Of a stretch of DNA of 60,485 bases, positions 24,380-32,290 are shown piece after piece. A model generated the notes under the pieces. It did not search any database. It saw only the letters and a list, made by a program, of their open reading frames with translations, and was not told the DNA's origin. The translations under genes were made by a program, and so were the position numbers. This stretch comes from Streptomyces xylophagus (GTDB taxonomy: Bacteria; Actinomycetota; Actinomycetes; Streptomycetales; Streptomycetaceae), in contig NZ_JNWO01000040.1 of the NCBI RefSeq assembly GCF_000716435.1, positions 1 through 60,485 of the forward strand, read 5' to 3'. How positions within the stretch are numbered: position 1 is the first letter of the stretch; each line of letters opens with the position of its first letter.

Positions 24380-26497
24380 ATGCAGGTCTGGCCTGGAGAG
24401 GCATATCCACTCGGTGCCACGTACGACGGCGCCGGGACCAACTTCGCGGTCTTCACGGAGGCCGCGGACCGAGTAGAGCTCTGTCTGCTGCACGACGACG
24501 GCTCGGAGACGGCGGTGGAACTGCGGGAGAGCGACGCGTTCGTGCGGCACGCGTACGTGCCCGGCATCATGCCCGGACAGCGCTACGGCTTCCGCGCACA
24601 CGGCCCGTACGCCCCCGAGCGCGGCCAGCGCTGCAACTCCGCGAAGCTGCTGCTCGACCCGTACGCGAAGGCGGTCAGCGGATCGATCGCCTGGGGCGAG
24701 GAGGTGTACGGCTACCACTTCGACGCCCCCGACAAGCGCAACGACCTTGACTCGGCCCCGCACACGATGTCGTCGGTCGTGGTCAACCCGTACTTCGACT
24801 GGGGCGACGACCGGCTGCCCCGGCACGGCTACCACGAGACGGTGCTCTACGAAGCCCACGTCAAGGGTCTGACCATGCAGCACCCGGGGCTGCCGGAGGA
24901 GCTGCGCGGCACGTACGCGGCGCTCGCGCACCCGGCCGTGATCGAGCACCTGGTGAAGCTGGGGGTGACGGCCCTTGAGCTGATGCCGGTGCACCAGTTC
25001 GTGAACGACCACCGGCTGGTCGACATGGGCCTGAACAACTACTGGGGCTACAACACGATCGGCTTCTTCTCCCCGCACAACGCGTACGCCTCCTGGGGCG
25101 ACCGCGGCCAGCAGGTCCTGGAGTTCAAGTCGGCGGTGCGCGCGCTGCACGAGGCCGGCATCGAGGTCATCCTGGACGTCGTCTACAACCACACCGCCGA
25201 GGGCAACCACCTGGGGCCGACGCTGTCCTTCAGGGGCCTCGACAACCCCTCCTACTACCGGCTGGCGGAGGACCCCCGCTACTACATGGACACCACGGGG
25301 ACGGGCAATTCACTGCTCATGCGGTCCCCGCACGTGCTCCAGCTGATCATGGACTCGCTGCGCTACTGGGTCACCGAGATGCATGTCGACGGCTTCCGCT
25401 TCGACCTCGCGGCCACCCTGGCACGGCAGTTCCACGAGGTGGACCGGCTGTCGTCGTTCTTCGACCTCGTGCAGCAGGACCCGGTGGTCTCCCAGGTGAA
25501 GCTGATCGCGGAGCCCTGGGACGTCGGCGAGGGCGGCTACCAGGTGGGCAACTTCCCGCCGCTGTGGACCGAGTGGAACGGCAAGTACCGCGACACCGTG
25601 CGGGACCTGTGGCGGGGCGAGGGGCGCGCGCTCGCGGAGTTCGCGTCCCGGCTGACCGGCTCGTCCGACCTCTACCAGGACGACGGCCGTCGTCCCCTGG
25701 CCTCCATCAACTTCGTGACCTGCCACGACGGGTTCACGCTCAACGACCTGGTGTCGTACAACGACAAGTACAACCAGGCCAACGGCGAGGACAACCGGGA
25801 CGGCGAGAGCCACAACCGGTCCTGGAACTGCGGTGCCGAGGGCGACACCGACGACCCGGCCGTGCTGGAGCTGCGCGCACGCCAGATGCGCAACTTCGTC
25901 GCCACGCTGATGCTGTCCCAGGGTGTGCCGATGGTCAGCCACGGGGATGAGTTCGCGCGCACCCAGAGGGGCAACAACAACGCGTACTGCCAGGACAGCG
26001 AGCTGGCCTGGGTGAAGTGGCCCGAGGGCGACGACCAGTCGTCGGAGTTGCCGGCCTTCACGCGCGCGTTGGTGTGGCTGCGCAAGGAGCATCCCGTGTT
26101 CCGGCGCCGGCGCTTCTTCCACGGGCGGCCCGTGGAGGGCACCCACGACGAGTTGTCGGACATCGCCTGGTTCACCCCGGAGGGCAAGGAGATGACGCAA
26201 CGGGACTGGGACTCGGCGCAGGCCTCCGCGCTGTCGGTGTTCCTGAACGGCAACGCCATCTCGGAGCCCGGCCCGCGCGGGGAGCGCATCGCCGACGACT
26301 CCTTCCTGATGATGTTCAACGCCTCCCCGGAGACGCTGGATTTCGTCGTACCGGTCAACCACGGCCGCCAGTGGGAAGTGATCGTCGACACGGGCCGCCC
26401 CGAAGGGGTCCCGTCAGGCACGGGCGCGAAGGTGAAGGCCGGGGACCGGCTGACCCTGGTGGACCGCAGCATGACGGTGCTGCAACGGCCGACCTAG
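24380..26497 (+). CDS. glgX: Glycogen debranching enzyme GlgX (TreX)
   Basis: A 705-residue GH13 isoamylase-type enzyme that hydrolyses alpha-1,6 branches of glycogen. An N-terminal CBM48 domain covers about residues 1-110. Catalytic residues are the nucleophile Asp342 (DGFRFDLAAT), acid/base Glu378 (IAEPWDVG) and Asp450 (TCHDGFTL); the adjacent LVSYNDKYNQANGEDNRDG block is diagnostic of GlgX. ATG 24380 follows GAGAGAG by 9 bases; GTG 24374 is in frame but too close to the site. With treY 90 bases downstream and treZ at 34704 it forms the TreX-TreY-TreZ route from glycogen to trehalose. Confidence 0.95.
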   Translation: MQVWPGEAYPLGATYDGAGTNFAVFTEAADRVELCLLHDDGSETAVELRESDAFVRHAYVPGIMPGQRYGFRAHGPYAPERGQRCNSAKLLLDPYAKAVSGSIAWGEEVYGYHFDAPDKRNDLDSAPHTMSSVVVNPYFDWGDDRLPRHGYHETVLYEAHVKGLTMQHPGLPEELRGTYAALAHPAVIEHLVKLGVTALELMPVHQFVNDHRLVDMGLNNYWGYNTIGFFSPHNAYASWGDRGQQVLEFKSAVRALHEAGIEVILDVVYNHTAEGNHLGPTLSFRGLDNPSYYRLAEDPRYYMDTTGTGNSLLMRSPHVLQLIMDSLRYWVTEMHVDGFRFDLAATLARQFHEVDRLSSFFDLVQQDPVVSQVKLIAEPWDVGEGGYQVGNFPPLWTEWNGKYRDTVRDLWRGEGRALAEFASRLTGSSDLYQDDGRRPLASINFVTCHDGFTLNDLVSYNDKYNQANGEDNRDGESHNRSWNCGAEGDTDDPAVLELRARQMRNFVATLMLSQGVPMVSHGDEFARTQRGNNNAYCQDSELAWVKWPEGDDQSSELPAFTRALVWLRKEHPVFRRRRFFHGRPVEGTHDELSDIAWFTPEGKEMTQRDWDSAQASALSVFLNGNAISEPGPRGERIADDSFLMMFNASPETLDFVVPVNHGRQWEVIVDTGRPEGVPSGTGAKVKAGDRLTLVDRSMTVLQRPT

Positions 26498-26587
26498 AAG
26501 GAGGCGCGGAGACCCGGTCGGCCGGTCGGCGGACCGAATGCGGGGGTCGATGACACGAAAGACGGCCGGGCGGGTACGTAGGTCTGC

Positions 26588-28936
26588 ATGACACCTGAGC
26601 GACCCGACCCGGCAGTGCCCACGGCCACCTACCGGCTGCAGCTGCAGCCCGAGTTCCCGTTCGCGGCGGCCGCGGCGGCCGTGCCGTACCTGGCGTCGCT
26701 CGGCGTCTCGCACCTGCACCTGTCCCCCGTCCTCGAATCGGTGCCCGGTTCGACGCACGGCTACGACGTCGTGGACCACGCGCGCGTACGGGGCGAACTC
26801 GGCGGCGAGGACGGCCTGCGGGCCTTCGCGCGCACCGCGCGGGAGCACGGTCTCGGTCTGGTGGTGGACATCGTGCCGAACCACATGGCCATGGCCCCGC
26901 GCCACAACCACGCCCTGTGGGAGGTGCTCCGGGAAGGCCCCAAGTCGCCGTACGCGCGCTGGTTCGACATCGACTGGGACGCCCAGGGCGGGCAGTTGCT
27001 GCTGCCGGTGCTGGGCGGCCCGGTCGGCGGGGAGATCGACCATCTGGAGGTCGACGGGGACGTCCTGCGCTACTACGACCATGTGTTCCCGCTGCGTGCG
27101 GGCACCGGGGAGCTGCCGCTGCCGCGGCTCCTGGACGCGCAGTGGTACCGCCCCGTGTGGTGGCGGCTGGCCCGCACCGAGCTCAACTACCGGCGTTTCT
27201 TCAGCATCTCGGAGCTGATCGGGGTGCGCGTCGAGGACCCGGAGGTCTTCGACGCCACGCACGCCAAGATGCTGCAACTGCTGCGCGAGGGCGTCGTCGA
27301 CGGGCTGCGCGTCGACCACCCCGACGGCCTCGCCGACCCCGACGACTACCTCCGGCGGCTGCACGAGGCGACCGGGGGCCGCTGGACGGTCGTCGAGAAG
27401 ATCCTCGCGGACGGGGAGCACCTGCCGGCGTCCTGGCCCGTCGCGGGCACCACCGGTTACGACGCCCTGCGGCACGTCGACGGGCTGTTCACGGACCCTG
27501 CGGGTGCCGGTGAACTCCTGGGCCAGTACCGGAGGTTCGCGGCGCCGCAGACCGACCGGGGCGGGCACTGGGAGGCGACGGTACGGCGGGCGGCGTACAA
27601 GGTGCTCACGCACGAGCTGGCCACCGAGACGGACCGGCTGACCCGGGTGGCAAGTCAGGTGTGTGCCACATCCCCGGACCCGGCGCTGCGCGACCGGGCC
27701 CCCTGGGCGCTGCGGACCGCGCTGCGGGAGTTCCTGGTCCGCATGGAGGTCTACCGGCCGTACACCTCGGGCGACACCGCCGCCGTCGTCACCGAGGAGG
27801 CGGCGGCCGAGGCCCGGCAGGCGTTCGTCGTCGCGGAGGAGGCGGGCGCCGTCGATGTCGTACGGGATCTGCTGCTGGGGCGGTACGGGGACGGGCCCGA
27901 GCAGGTCGAGTTGCGGACCCGGTTCGCGCAGACCGCGTCCGCGCTGCGGGCCAAGTCCGTGGAGGACACGGCCTTCTACCGCTATGTGCCACTGCTGTCG
28001 GCGACCGAGGTGGGCGGGAACCCGGGCGATCCGGCCGTGTCCCCGGAGGACTTCCACGCGTACTGCGCGCGCGTGCAGCGCGACTGGCCCGCGATGGGCA
28101 CCGTCCTGTCGACCCACGACACCAAGCGCAGTGCCGACGTACGGGCCGCGCTGGCGGTGCTCACCGAGGTGCCGGAGCGCTGGGCGGACGTGCTGGCCGA
28201 GGTGACCCGCAGCGGCGAGGGCGTGCCGGACGCGCAGCTGGCGTGGGCGGCCTGGCAGACGGTGTTCGGCCTCGGTCCTGCGGACGCGGAGCGTGTCCAG
28301 GAGGCCCTGTTGAAGCATGTGCGCGAGGCCGGCCTGTACACGAGCTGGACGGAGCAGGAGCCGCCGTACGAGGAGGCGGTGGCGGCGTTCGTCGCGGCGG
28401 GCCCGTGCGGGGCGCCGGGCGAGCACGTGACCGCCCTCCGCGCGGCACTGGAGCAGCACATCCGGGCGAACGTGCTGGGCGCCGCCCTGCTCCACCTGAC
28501 GATGCCGGGCGTACCGGACCTCTACCAGGGCACGGAGTCCGAGTACCTGGCCCTGGTCGACCCCGACAACCGCCGCCCCGTACTGTTCCCGCCCCCGAAC
28601 CCTGGCGACAAGGGCGCGCTGACGGCCGCCGCGCTGCGGCTGCGTGCCCGACGCCCCGAGGCCTTCGGCGACGCGGCGACGTACACCCCGCTGCCGGCGG
28701 AGGGCCCGGCGGCGGGGCACTGCGTGGCGTTCGCACGCTCGGGGGCCGCGGTCACGGCCGTGACCCGGCTGTCCTCGCGGCTCGCGGAGGCGGGCGGCTG
28801 GCGCGACACGGTTCTCCCGCTGCCTCCGGGGCGGTGGGTCGATGTGCTGGCTCCGGAGCGGGAGTTCACGGGGCACGCACGCGTGGAGGAACTTTTCGCG
28901 GTGTCACCGGTGGCGCTGCTGGAGGTCTCCGGCTAG
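26588..28936 (+). CDS. treY: Malto-oligosyltrehalose synthase
   Basis: A 782-residue GH13 enzyme that converts the reducing-end alpha-1,4 bond of maltooligosaccharides to alpha,alpha-1,1, giving maltooligosyltrehalose. ATYRLQLQPEFPF at the start, SHLHLSPVLESVPGSTHGYDVVDH, the nucleophile in GLRVDHPDGLADP (Asp243), the acid Glu270 in VVEKIL, and STHDTKRSADVRA are all TreY markers. It follows glgX by 90 bases on the same strand. The stop TAG lies in a CTAG that also supplies the stop of the convergent P450-like gene. Confidence 0.95.
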   Translation: MTPERPDPAVPTATYRLQLQPEFPFAAAAAAVPYLASLGVSHLHLSPVLESVPGSTHGYDVVDHARVRGELGGEDGLRAFARTAREHGLGLVVDIVPNHMAMAPRHNHALWEVLREGPKSPYARWFDIDWDAQGGQLLLPVLGGPVGGEIDHLEVDGDVLRYYDHVFPLRAGTGELPLPRLLDAQWYRPVWWRLARTELNYRRFFSISELIGVRVEDPEVFDATHAKMLQLLREGVVDGLRVDHPDGLADPDDYLRRLHEATGGRWTVVEKILADGEHLPASWPVAGTTGYDALRHVDGLFTDPAGAGELLGQYRRFAAPQTDRGGHWEATVRRAAYKVLTHELATETDRLTRVASQVCATSPDPALRDRAPWALRTALREFLVRMEVYRPYTSGDTAAVVTEEAAAEARQAFVVAEEAGAVDVVRDLLLGRYGDGPEQVELRTRFAQTASALRAKSVEDTAFYRYVPLLSATEVGGNPGDPAVSPEDFHAYCARVQRDWPAMGTVLSTHDTKRSADVRAALAVLTEVPERWADVLAEVTRSGEGVPDAQLAWAAWQTVFGLGPADAERVQEALLKHVREAGLYTSWTEQEPPYEEAVAAFVAAGPCGAPGEHVTALRAALEQHIRANVLGAALLHLTMPGVPDLYQGTESEYLALVDPDNRRPVLFPPPNPGDKGALTAAALRLRARRPEAFGDAATYTPLPAEGPAAGHCVAFARSGAAVTAVTRLSSRLAEAGGWRDTVLPLPPGRWVDVLAPEREFTGHARVEELFAVSPVALLEVSG

Positions 28937-30030
28937 ATGCGCACCGGGAGGGTCCGGGGCGAACGGCGGACCAGGTCGTCGGGCACGTGTCGGGCGCCCG
29001 GTGCGCGGCGCAGGCCCGGGAGGGCGGTCAGGAGTGCTCGTAGGCCGTGTTCGGCCGTGAGGCGGGCGAGCAGGGCCCCGGGGCCGGTGTCGGGGGCGAG
29101 CGGGCCGGGGTCGGGGCGGAAGGCGTCGTAGCGGTCGGGGTCGGTGAAGCGGTCCGGGTCGCGGCCGGCGGCGCCGAAGAGGCAGGCGACGGTGGCTCCG
29201 GCGGGTATCGCACCGACGGGTTCGACGGCCCGGCGCAGCACGACGTGCAGCGGCGGATCGCGGCGCAGGGACTCCGCCCAGGCGCCGGACGTGAGGTCGG
29301 GGCGGGTGCGGAGCACCTCCAACTGGCGTGGATGATCAAGGAGGTTGGCGAGGAACGAGGCGAGCGCCCGCGCGGTGGTCTCACCGGCCGCGCCGAGCAA
29401 CGCGCCCACCAGCCTGGTGACGGTCTCGTCCGGCAGCGGTCCGTCGTCGGTCCGCGCGGTGCACAGGACGGACAACAGGTCACCACCGGGATGCGCGCGC
29501 CGCCGGGCGGTCAACGGCCGGAGAAAAGCACCCAGTTCGGAACGACCGCCCCTGGAGTGGCCGAGTCCCGTACGGCACCAATGGTGCACGCGCGCGGTCT
29601 CCTCGTACGGCAGCCCGAGCGCTGCCACGGCCGTGGCGGTGGGCAGCCAGTCGCAGAACTCGGCCACCAGGTCGGCCTCTTCACGGGCGGCCAGCCGGCG
29701 GGCGAGGACATAGGCGCTGCGTTCGACGGCGGCGGTCAGGGCGGCCAGCGCGGGCCCGCGCAGCGCCCGGTCGAGGAGCCGACCCGCTTCGGGTGGCCCG
29801 TCACCGGGCAGGGCGACGAGTCGCGGGTCGGTGAGCGCGGCGCGGACATCGCCGTAGCGGCTGACGAGCCAGGCGCCGAACGGCTCGTCGTGGACGAGGG
29901 GGTAGTGGGTGCGGAGGGTGCGGTAGAGCGGATACGGGTCCCGTACGGCCGTCCGCAGACTCGGTGGACCCGGTGGACGGGCCGGGGTGCCCGCGGTCCG
30001 CGTGACGAGCACGTCCGTGAGACACAGCAC
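28933..30030 (-). CDS. Cytochrome P450-like protein lacking the heme-ligand cysteine
   Basis: A 365-residue P450-fold protein. The I-helix AGETT (215-219), the K-helix ESLR (253-256) and the PERF-like DPDRFTDPDRYDAFRPD segment are present. In the place of the heme loop FGxGxHxCxG the sequence reads PLAPDTGPGALLARLTAEHGLRALL, keeping only the L-helix part. There is no cysteine anywhere after residue 283. Without the axial thiolate it cannot be a normal monooxygenase, and the shorter length fits loss of the heme loop. It may be a binding or regulatory P450 homologue or a decaying gene; the frame is intact. GTG 30030 follows GGGAG by 9 bases. It is convergent with treY, sharing four bases. Confidence 0.75.
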   Translation of the reverse strand: MLCLTDVLVTRTAGTPARPPGPPSLRTAVRDPYPLYRTLRTHYPLVHDEPFGAWLVSRYGDVRAALTDPRLVALPGDGPPEAGRLLDRALRGPALAALTAAVERSAYVLARRLAAREEADLVAEFCDWLPTATAVAALGLPYEETARVHHWCRTGLGHSRGGRSELGAFLRPLTARRRAHPGGDLLSVLCTARTDDGPLPDETVTRLVGALLGAAGETTARALASFLANLLDHPRQLEVLRTRPDLTSGAWAESLRRDPPLHVVLRRAVEPVGAIPAGATVACLFGAAGRDPDRFTDPDRYDAFRPDPGPLAPDTGPGALLARLTAEHGLRALLTALPGLRRAPGARHVPDDLVRRSPRTLPVRI

Positions 30031-30419
30031 CGCCGTCCGCTCCCGTGGTCGTCGCTCCGCCACGCACCGTGGAGGCGCGGCCGGTCGTCCGCGCCATGCG
30101 CACACGCGGATGCCCCCCAGCCGACCACCGCACCGCGCGGACCGCAGCCCTCGTACGGCCGTACGGGTGACGGCGGCATCGCGCGGTGCTACGGCGTACG
30201 CGGACCGCCGCACGCCGTGGAGCCGTCGCGGCCACCGGCTCGCACCCGCGTACGGGCCCGGGGCGTGTGCAGGACGGTCGGCGTGCGGTGGCGAGCGGCG
30301 ACGTCGATGTCCTGGGTGCAGGGGCACGCGCGTGTGCACGAAGTCGACGTCACCGGCAGTCAACGTCAGCGCCCACGAAACCCCCTGGAAACCCAGGCCC
30401 CCTGCTGGCACCAACTCCC

Positions 30420-30436
30420 TTACCGGCTGCCGGTAA
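30420..30436. promoter_or_regulatory. 17-bp palindrome upstream of the first M14 gene
   Basis: TTACCGG and CCGGTAA, perfect 7-bp arms around CTG, 41 bases before a TTGACA box. Size and position suit a repressor or activator operator for the M14 gene at 30538. The cognate regulator is unknown. Confidence 0.5.
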
Positions 30437-30476
30437 ATGCACCTGGGCGCCCCCGGTAGCCTCCCCCACGGTCTTC

Positions 30477-30505
30477 TTGACAGTTCACAGAGCCCATGAA
30501 GTACT
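30477..30505 (+). promoter_or_regulatory. Candidate sigma70-type promoter for the first M14 gene
   Basis: A perfect TTGACA at 30477-30482 is followed, after 17 bases, by AGTACT as a weak -10. Transcription would start about 25 bases before the GTG at 30538. Confidence 0.45.
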
Positions 30506-30537
30506 GCGATTGCGAAGCCGGGGCTGACTAGTCGGGG

Positions 30538-31827
30538 GTGAGTCTCCTGCCGGAGTTGCGATACCCCAGTGTGACCGAACTGGTCTCGTCCGCAAGGGCG
30601 TTGGCCGCTCACCGGCCAGCCCTGTGCACGCTGAGGCAGGTGGGCGTCTCCCGCGCGGGCAGACCACTCCAGCTGCTGTCCGTGGGGCACGCGCAGCGGG
30701 CCGTACTGGTGGTGGCGGGCGCCCATGCCAACGAGCCGACGGGCGGTTCCACACTCCTCGCGCTCGCCGAACGGGTCGTCCGTGAGCGGGAGTTGAGGTC
30801 GGACACCTCCTGGCACTTTCTGCTCTGCGCCGACCCGGACGGGGCGAGCCTGCATGTCACGCCGGCGCCGCGCAGCCTGTTCGACTACCACCTCGGCTTC
30901 TTCCGCCCGGCCGGTCCCGAACAGCCGGAGTGGTCGCCCTCCGTACTGCCGCCGGACCGCCTGCCGCCCGAGACGCGCGCGCTGACCCGGGTGATCGACG
31001 AGGTGCGGCCCTACCTCCAGGTGACCCTCCACGGCACCGATCTGGGCGGCAGCTGGGTGCAGTTGACGAAGGACATACCGGGGCTCGCCGAACCGTTCGC
31101 CAAGTCGGCGGCGGAGCTGCACATCCCGGTGGAGACAGGCGCCTCGGACGCGGCGGGCTGGCCCGCTTCCGGACCCGGGGTGCATGTGATGCCGGCGCCC
31201 GGTTCGGACGCGGCGTACCCGAGCATGCCGGACGACGCACGGCACAGCACCTGGTACCACGCCCACCGGTACGGCGGTCTGACCGCGGTCGTGGAGGTGC
31301 CGATGTGGGCGAGCGACCTGGTGGACGACCCGGCACCGCATCCGGCACCGGCGGCGGCGATACGGCGGCTTGCGCGCCGGCTGCTGCGGGACACGCGGGA
31401 GGTGGAGCGGGTGCTCGCCGAGGCGCTGCCGCGGCTCCAGGGCGTCGACGGGCCGCTGCTGCGGGCCGCCCAGTGGGCGCTGGAACTGGTGCCCGGCCTG
31501 GCCGCGGACTGGATGCACACCCCGCCGGCCGACACCACGATGGCGTACGTCGGCAGCGTGGACGCGTTCGGGCGCCGGCTGCCGTTACGGGCGGCGGCGA
31601 TGCTGCTGCGGGTCCTGCGGGAGACCGACGACCGCGCGGCACCTCTGCTCGAACACCTCGTCGCGTCCTGGAGCGACGCCTTCGCGGAGCGCTTCCGCGC
31701 CCGCTGGGTGCCCTTGGAACACCAAGTGGAGCATCAGTCCCGCACGGTCGTGGCGGCAGCGCTGTACGCGCGCGAGCGGGCGGGGGAAACCGGGGACGCA
31801 CACGCGCGTGCCCGACGCCCGGCCTGA
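30538..31827 (+). CDS. M14-family zinc carboxypeptidase, TTA-containing
   Basis: A 429-residue protein without a signal peptide. Zinc ligands are His63 and Glu66 (HANEPTGG) and His165 (LHGTDLGG); Glu253 in VVEVPMW is the likely general base. The start RYPSVTELVSSARALAAHRP and VGVSRAGRPLQLLSVG fit M14 peptidases. It probably trims C-terminal residues or acts on cell-wall peptides. A TTA leucine codon occurs in frame at 31585-31587 (codon 350), so expression should depend on the bldA tRNA. GTG 30538 is the start; the ribosome binding site is weak. It converges on an SSI inhibitor gene and has a full-length paralogue beyond it on the other strand. Confidence 0.82.
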   Translation: MSLLPELRYPSVTELVSSARALAAHRPALCTLRQVGVSRAGRPLQLLSVGHAQRAVLVVAGAHANEPTGGSTLLALAERVVRERELRSDTSWHFLLCADPDGASLHVTPAPRSLFDYHLGFFRPAGPEQPEWSPSVLPPDRLPPETRALTRVIDEVRPYLQVTLHGTDLGGSWVQLTKDIPGLAEPFAKSAAELHIPVETGASDAAGWPASGPGVHVMPAPGSDAAYPSMPDDARHSTWYHAHRYGGLTAVVEVPMWASDLVDDPAPHPAPAAAIRRLARRLLRDTREVERVLAEALPRLQGVDGPLLRAAQWALELVPGLAADWMHTPPADTTMAYVGSVDAFGRRLPLRAAAMLLRVLRETDDRAAPLLEHLVASWSDAFAERFRARWVPLEHQVEHQSRTVVAAALYARERAGETGDAHARARRPA

Positions 31828-31840
31828 CCCCGCCCGTGCC

Positions 31841-32290
31841 TCAGCTGTCGAGCGCGAAGACCGACCCCGTCCGGGCCGCCATGCCGCACGCGTTCGAGAA
31901 GGTCCGCGTGTAGTCGACCTGATGCCCCTTCCACTCCCCGCGCGCGTGGGCGGTCACCGGGGCGTAGATCATCGGGCAGAAGACGCCCTTGGCCGGGATG
32001 GCGTCGATGTCCCCGCCCGCCGCGCCCAGTTCGGCACAGGCCTCGGCCGCGTGGGCGTGGCCCTGCGGCGGGTCGCACAGCAGCAGGGTCCCCCGGGTGT
32101 CGCTGGACCGGCTGTCGCCGCGCGTGACGGTGAGGTAGAGCCAGTCGCCCTGGCCGGCGTGCCGGGGCGCGGCCTGGGCCGGTGCCTGGCCGGCGGCGAG
32201 GAGCGCGACGGCCGCGAACAGGGCGCCTCGGAGCGCGCTCGCTTTCAAGGTGCGGCTCTTGGAGTTGTACGGCTTACGGATGTACGTCAT
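31841..32290 (-). CDS. Subtilisin inhibitor (SSI)-family secreted protease inhibitor
   Basis: A 149-residue secreted inhibitor. The signal peptide occupies about residues 1-41 (ends AQAAP). The mature region follows Streptomyces subtilisin inhibitor: LYLTVTRG, LLCDPPQGHAHAAEACAELGAAGGD, the reactive-site segment FCPMIYAPV and VDYTRTFSNACGM, SVFAL. Cysteines 72, 85, 105 and 135 fit the two SSI disulfides. P1 is Met107 with P1' Ile108, close to the Met-Val of SSI, so subtilisin-like targets are likely. Its ATG overlaps the stop of the upstream M14 gene (ATGA), so inhibitor and carboxypeptidase are translationally coupled. The gap to the convergent M14 gene is only 13 bases. Confidence 0.85.
   Translation of the reverse strand: MTYIRKPYNSKSRTLKASALRGALFAAVALLAAGQAPAQAAPRHAGQGDWLYLTVTRGDSRSSDTRGTLLLCDPPQGHAHAAEACAELGAAGGDIDAIPAKGVFCPMIYAPVTAHARGEWKGHQVDYTRTFSNACGMAARTGSVFALDS

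Larger units (their letters stand above)
30031..30537. other. 507-base divergent spacer between P450-like and M14 genes
   Basis: No convincing gene lies here; the ORFs that cross it have Arg/Ala-rich shadow composition. The right end carries a palindrome (30420-30436) and a promoter-like pair (30477-30505) oriented toward the M14 gene. The left half is very GC-rich with short CGCGCG and CGTACG runs and no clear structure. Confidence 0.5.

Noticed and set aside
29047..30459. Long plus-strand ORF opposite the P450-like gene
   Set aside because: Gly/Arg-rich shadow composition with no domain; the minus frame shows clear P450 helices.
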